From contig CAWEIU010000007.1 in NCBI GenBank assembly GCA_963809245.1, positions 175,129-239,128 on the forward strand: DNA of 64,000 nt. The letters are read 5' to 3'. The position numbers were made by a program, and so were the translations under genes. Below the pieces are notes generated by a model that ran no database searches, was not told the DNA's origin, and was given only the letters and a program-made list of their open reading frames with translations. Below, in pieces: positions 60,087-64,000 of this stretch. The DNA is from Roseiarcus sp963809245 (GTDB lineage Bacteria; Pseudomonadota; Alphaproteobacteria; Rhizobiales; Beijerinckiaceae). Numbering within the stretch: position 1 is the stretch's first letter; the number at the start of each line of letters is the position of its first letter.

Positions 60087-60877
60087 AACTTATCCCCCCC
60101 GCTCTGTGGTGTCATCGCGCCCTTCTTCAACTCGATTTCCTGCGCCCCGGCCGGCGGCTGAAAAACGAAATCCGTGTCCGACGGGTGGGCCGAGAAGTTC
60201 CAATCGGAAAACTCGGCGATGAAGCTCGGCTGCCCCGGCAACAAGCGGTAGGTCACGATGAGTCGTCGCGGCTCCGCCTGCTCGGTCTTGTCGAGCCAAA
60301 CCTCCAGGTCGACATCGCCCGATTGCTGGAAGAACAGGTGACGGTAAGGCTTGCCGTCGATGGTGACGGTGTTGACCTCTCTCCCGCTCGTCACACCTGA
60401 CAGGAACGACTTGCCGGGATCACTGTCGAGGAAATCGGCGAGCGGAAACTCGACCCCCAGTCGGTCCGATACCTCGTCCAACGTCGCCTGAATATTATTC
60501 GGGGCGTCAATCGTCGCGTACTTGTTCTGACCAACCCCGAAGATCGTGACCTTTTTGCCGTCGTAAAGCAGGTCGTTCGTCCCGTCGTCCCCGGTCGCCT
60601 TGACGGCCAGTCGGTCGGGCCGGTGCACCATCACGTTCATGGAGTGAAAGATGTGGAGCGGCTGACCGGTGTCGTCCTGATAGACCCGGATCGTCTGGGC
60701 CTGAAATGAAAATTCATTCGCCGACAGCGTCTTGCCCATTTGCTGTACCGCGGCGCTGGCTTCTGCGCTGATTCCGGGCGCGACCTTGGCGGGTTCGTCG
60801 GCGCGCGCGGCGGATAGCAACCCTACAACGCCGCACGCGAGCAGGCCCACGGCAGTCTTGGTGCATCGCGATGTCAT
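60083..60877 (-). CDS. DUF2092 domain-containing periplasmic protein
   Basis: 264 aa from ATG 60877 (GGGAGGTGATC upstream). Signal peptide (TAVGLLACGVVGLLSAARAD). The domain contains FSFQAQTIRVYQDDTGQPLH, RPDRLAVKATGDDGTNDLLY, DGKKVTIFGVGQNKYATIDA and LSGVTSGREVNTVTIDGKPY, an LolA-like beta-sheet pattern typical of DUF2092. Lipid or lipoprotein binding is a guess from fold resemblance. First gene of a two-gene operon. Confidence 0.8.
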   Translation of the reverse strand: MTSRCTKTAVGLLACGVVGLLSAARADEPAKVAPGISAEASAAVQQMGKTLSANEFSFQAQTIRVYQDDTGQPLHIFHSMNVMVHRPDRLAVKATGDDGTNDLLYDGKKVTIFGVGQNKYATIDAPNNIQATLDEVSDRLGVEFPLADFLDSDPGKSFLSGVTSGREVNTVTIDGKPYRHLFFQQSGDVDLEVWLDKTEQAEPRRLIVTYRLLPGQPSFIAEFSDWNFSAHPSDTDFVFQPPAGAQEIELKKGAMTPQSGGDKL

Positions 60878-61341
60878 GATCACCTCCCCTGACAGCCGTC
60901 GCGCGCAACACCTCCATGCGGGCGGCGGCAATTAACTCTGGCTTGAGGCGTAAGCGAAGCGGACAGGGCCTTCACGTCGAACGACGCGAAATCGGGACTG
61001 TGTGGGTCAGGCTGCCGCGGACATCAATGTCGGATGGGTTAGAAGGGCGAAATCGTTAATCCAGGGGCAAATTCCGCTCTACGCCTCATCTCGCGCAGCG
61101 AGATATACTTCACAACGTGACAGCAGACTAAGTGTAAATTAAGTGTGAAGTGGGGCCGGAATTGGTCCGGCACACTGGAGGCCTCGCCGACCCCGATCCG
61201 AGTGGACCCGCGGCTGTTTCAGCGATCAATCTTTGGGGACCCGCAACATTGTTGAGCGCACGGCGAAGGTCGCCTTTGGGTCGATCCCGGCCGTTGCCTC
61301 AACCTGTCTGTTGGCGTCACCCGCCGGTGAGCAGAGCGAAA
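60878..61341. other. 464-bp region without recognised genes
   Basis: It should hold the promoter of the DUF2092 operon (near 60880-61000). An AT-richer stretch around 61090-61160 (AGATATACTTCACAACGTGA, then two TTAAGTGTG-like words) may be regulatory. Short frames show no similarity or ribosome site. Confidence 0.4.
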
Positions 61342-62356
61342 TCAAACCGCTTCTGCGAAACAGCGACCACGCCCCATGTTTTTTGCTTGATACAGAAGCC
61401 CGTCCGCTCTGCTGAGAAGGTCGTCGAGGTCTGATCCGTCTCTGCTAAGCGCGATGCCGATGCTGCAACCTATCGTCACGAGGGCATTGCCGGTAAGATA
61501 GGGCTGCTTGATTGTGGTTGTAAGCCGCCGCGCTAGGTCGGAGGCATCTTCGGTCAGATTGTTAGATGTCGAAGGAAGAAGGACTGCAAACTCGTCCCCA
61601 CCGAGTTCGGGCGACGCGGGCGAGCGGAGGCAGACAGATTTGGATGCGGGCGGCAACTTGGCGGAGGAGGTTGTCACCTTGACTGTGCCCACGGGTATCG
61701 TTCACTGCCTTGAAGCCATCGAGATCGAGATATAGGAGAGCGACGCCGTTCTCACGTCTACCGCGTACCATTTCGGCGTGAATTTCGACGAGCCGTCTCC
61801 TGTTGGGCAACCCCGTTAAAAAATCGTGTCGAGCTAAGTGGGCAATCTCGTTGGTGCATCTCACAAGTTCGATTTCGCGCGCCTTGGCTTCGAAAAGCTC
61901 GACCGCCGTCGAAGCGAGGTCGCTCAGAATGCGGCGGCTTTCCTCGGAAAAGCTCGAATCTGGCTTTACATCGAGCACGCACAGCGAGCCTATCGCGACA
62001 CCGGTCGGCGTGATGAGGGGAGCGCCCGCGTAGAAGCGGACATGAGGTGAGGCTTTTACGACCGGTGCGTCGACGAACCGGCTGTCAGCAACTGCATCGG
62101 GCACAACGAATACGTCCTGGCCGCGAATTGTTTCTTCGCAAAATGCCATGCTGCGAGGCATTTCGGTGGCCTCGACGCCCTGCTTCGACTTGAACCAGAA
62201 TCGATCCCGGTCAGCGAGGGCCAGCGTGCAAACGGGGCGGCCCAGCACTGACGACGCGATCCTAGTTATGCGGTCGAAGTTCGGTTCAGGCGGCGTGTTC
62301 AGTATCTCATACCGGCGGAGCGCGTCAGATCTGAGAAGCTCGTCATTGATGCTCAT
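61342..62356 (-). pseudogene. GAF-GGDEF diguanylate cyclase, frameshifted within the GGDEF domain
   Basis: Start ATG 62356. The GAF domain (about residues 25-150: CTLALADRDRFWFKSKQG, SMAFCEETIRGQDVFVVPDA) and GGDEF start (HDFLTGLPNRRRLVEIHAEM, ALLYLDLDGFKAVNDTRGHS) are in one frame. Near 61606-61612 an extra base breaks it. In the next frame ELGGDEFAVLLPS and IGCSIGIALSRDG follow to 61342. Removing one A (CGAACTCGG to CGACTCGG) gives ARLGGDEF with an intact active site, so the lesion is minimal or an artefact. It would make c-di-GMP. Confidence 0.82.
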
Positions 62357-62700
62357 CGCTATACGTAGTCCTCAGAGTTCCTGTGAGGCTAATCGATTGA
62401 CGTCCTGTGGTGGATGCAGATTACCTAAAGTGGCGAACGGAAGTTAACGTTCGGTTTGGGCAAAGCGTCGTAGTTTTGGCAAAAGGTCGAATTTGCCCCC
62501 CACGAATCCCCATTTTGACCGCCTGAATCGAGTGCGCCGAGGCGGGGCTGAATTTCGGATCAGCGAGCTTGGTAACTGGGCGCGCATTTTCGACGCGTGG
62601 AGTTGGAGTTGCAAGCCGGTCATTGTTTCGGCGGCGTTGCCGCATCAGGTGGCCGTCCCGCCCGGTATCGCCGCGCGCGCCCTAGGACCAATCCAATTGC
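62357..62700. other. 344-bp gap, no recognised gene
   Basis: It separates the divergent GGDEF and DUF3761-like genes and should contain both promoters. Reading frames here have no similarity and no convincing start; no strong palindrome noticed. Confidence 0.35.
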
Positions 62701-62943
62701 GTGGCAATCATCGCCGCGGTGCTCGCGTTTGGCCTGGTCTCTCCAGCCAGCGCGTATTGCCGTTCACACCACAGTTGCGCGAGCCATGGCTACTACACCA
62801 GTTCCGACGGCTACAGGGTGCACGGTCCGGACTACAATCATCTCAACGGTTCGGCGCATTGCTGGGATGGCGCTTTGAGTCATTCTCGCCATGCCCGGGA
62901 ACGTGCAACTTCCATGGCGGAGTTGATCGCTGGGGATGACTGA
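62701..62943 (+). pseudogene. DUF3761-like small secreted protein, frameshifted near the end
   Basis: From GTG 62701: signal peptide (MAIIAAVLAFGLVSPASAYC), then HSCASHGYYTSSDGYRVHGP and GSAHCWDGALSHSRHAR. The expected end GTCNFHGGVDRWG is present in another frame, stopping at 62939. One G appears lost in CCCGGGAACG near 62894-62899; with it the Cys/His pattern of DUF3761 is complete. As it stands, the frame ends at 62943 with an unrelated tail. Confidence 0.65.
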
Positions 62944-62969
62944 ATAGTTCGGCGCCGCGTCAAAGAGAG

Positions 62970-62992
62970 GGGCGGCCATTGGCCGCCCTTTT
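62970..62992 (+). terminator. Intrinsic terminator after the DUF3761-like gene
   Basis: GGGCGGCC and GGCCGCCC form an 8-bp perfect stem with an ATT loop, followed by TTTT, 26 bp after the stop. Confidence 0.8.
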
Positions 62993-63157
62993 AGTCCGTA
63001 ATGGGGGGAAGCGGACGTCTCGGGGTCGTTGAGCAGCTGACTTGCCGCATGGTAGTATTGTCCCATGGAGCGGTTGTACCAAGACTGAATTGGCAGGCCA
63101 AATCGCGCGCTTCGATGGGCGAAGCGTCATACGGGGCACGACTGGAGGATGACCGTG

Positions 63158-63589
63158 ATGAGCAACCCCCCGAGAGAAATCCAGACCCTTATCGACAATC
63201 ACATCAATGCGTTCAACACCCAGAATATCGAGCTTTTCCGAGACGTTTTTGGGGACACCGCCATCATCATCGATGGCATCGCGCCTTGTCGCTGGTTGAA
63301 CCCGAATGCTCCGGCAAAATGGCTTGCTGACGTAGAAAAGTGGCGTGAGAACCTTGGGGTCTCGCACGAGCATCTGTCGTACGAAATGGGGTTCTGGAAC
63401 GTGGACGGCTCCGACGCGTACGCCGTCATAGCGGGGACGCTCGCGGTAACCATTAAGGGCCAAACCGTCGCTCGGGCCGGCACCCCTCGCATATACATTT
63501 TCAAAGCACGGCGAAGAGTGGAAGATCGACGCTCAGGCGTGGGGGCGCACGTCGTAAAGCGCGCAGGCCCCATCGCTCGACCCCAATAG
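63158..63589 (+). pseudogene. SnoaL/NTF2-like (DUF4440-type) protein with C-terminal frameshift
   Basis: ATG 63158 lies 9 bases after GGAGG; ATG 63149 is an alternative. The product NPPREIQTLIDNHINAFNTQ...GDTAIIIDGIAP...NVDGSDAYAVIAGTLAVTIKGQTVARAGT is an NTF2-like small cone fold. Near 63502-63505 one extra A in TTCAAAGCAC shifts the frame. Without it the end reads KHGEEWKIDAQAWGRTS with a stop at 63555-63557. As sequenced it runs on to 63589 with an unrelated basic tail. Function unknown. Confidence 0.75.
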
Positions 63590-64000
63590 TGCAGGTGCGG
63601 ACAAGTCACCTATTGCGATCTGGGCATCACTCGATCTGAATGACCGGGTTGGCGGGGATCTGGACGTTCCGGTTCGTGCCGATCAAGAGCGCTGAGCAGC
63701 AGGCATCTAGATCAAGTTGCGGCAGAAGGCCGCGCTTAGTTGGAGGAGGTCTCCCGCGACATTCCTTAAACTGCTCGACGACGCACCTGCTTCGAGTGGC
63801 GGAAGGAAAGGCGGTGGTCAGTAACGAATTCGATGTCGGAATAGGCGATCAAAGCGGACGGCTTCGACGTTTGACAAATGGAGACTGCGCGCGGCAATAA
63901 CGTCCTCGTGAGTGGCGCCCCTTAGGTCAGCCGCGATCCGGGGGCTTTCGATGGACGCTGAGCTGTGCGAGAGGGGCGGTGCGCAAACGTTGCCGTTGGT
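63590..64000. other. Right end of window, no gene assigned
   Basis: A plus-strand frame (63640-63900) shows no domain and no ribosome site. On the minus strand, short frames (one ending NRNVQIPANPVIQIE near 63645) look mildly protein-like but are interrupted. A gene entering from beyond 64000 cannot be excluded. Confidence 0.3.

Noticed and set aside
63640..63900. 86-aa plus-strand frame at the right end
   Set aside because: No ribosome site, no domain, low-complexity Arg/Ser-rich sense.

Overview
The window is GC-rich chromosomal DNA from an alphaproteobacterium, most likely of the order Hyphomicrobiales (Rhizobiales) and perhaps close to the Beijerinckiaceae/Methylocystaceae. This rests on gene content: minCDE behind a CtrA-type box, two extensin-like C-terminal proteins, DUF1007+NicO, a CheW/MCP pair with an NWEEF tail, a PuuE-UraD fusion, DUF2939 and DUF900 proteins, and many intergenic palindromes of the kinds common in this order. 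The genus cannot be fixed from the sequence. No rRNA, tRNA or CRISPR array was recognised.

Layout. 0-9.5 kb: the end of a 3-hydroxyisobutyrate-dehydrogenase-like gene, an FkbM methyltransferase, a GST, a membrane sensor histidine kinase, a DUF2939 protein, a polytopic membrane protein, and an MCP/CheW pair. 9.5-14.3 kb is repeat-rich: a helically phased GTCAA array, a DJ-1/PfpI protein, a PIG-L-type deacetylase, a chain of tiny overlapping membrane-peptide ORFs, and a ParE-type toxin-antitoxin pair bracketed by two copies of one palindromic element. 14.3-17.6 kb is visibly more AT-rich and carries a decayed three-gene, defence-like ABC-ATPase locus. 17.6-20.4 kb encodes purine/urate catabolism (guaD, then a puuE-uraD fusion). 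20.5-23.8 kb holds a frameshifted enoyl-CoA hydratase, an IS4-family element, and tandem 458-bp units each made of a GIY-YIG nuclease gene and a long palindrome.

23.8-43.7 kb is mostly housekeeping and stress genes: an extensin-like lipoprotein, DUF1007+NicO metal export, a MarR regulator with paired operators, ProXp-type editing protein, thioredoxin-TPR, LON-domain protein, minCDE, DUF900 hydrolase, YchF, lytic transglycosylase, MFS transporter plus methyltransferase, a GST-like protein, MBL hydrolase, ABM monooxygenase, pirin and GNAT. 43.8-50 kb is a sugar-type operon: a LacI regulator behind two perfect operators, a NagB-family isomerase/deaminase, and a binding-protein-dependent ABC transporter. 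50-55.6 kb has a cytochrome b561, a beta-propeller protein, and uxuA with a GntR regulator and a deleted AGE-family epimerase remnant. 55.6-64 kb has YciI, a PRISE-like reductase, a MocR regulator divergent from a PNPOx-family protein, a DUF2092/Gly-rich pair, and three small genes that each carry an apparent single-base frameshift.

Two themes cut across the window. First, at least five families of palindromic repeats fill intergenic space. Several end in a common tail resembling CTGCAGAACGCTCTAG, and in three places the TAG stop codon of a neighbouring gene lies in that tail. Second, there are five simple one-base disruptions (enoyl-CoA hydratase, DUF1398, GGDEF, DUF3761, SnoaL-like), besides the more decayed ABC locus. 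These may be real pseudogenes or assembly indels; two sit where GACTC would become GAACTC.
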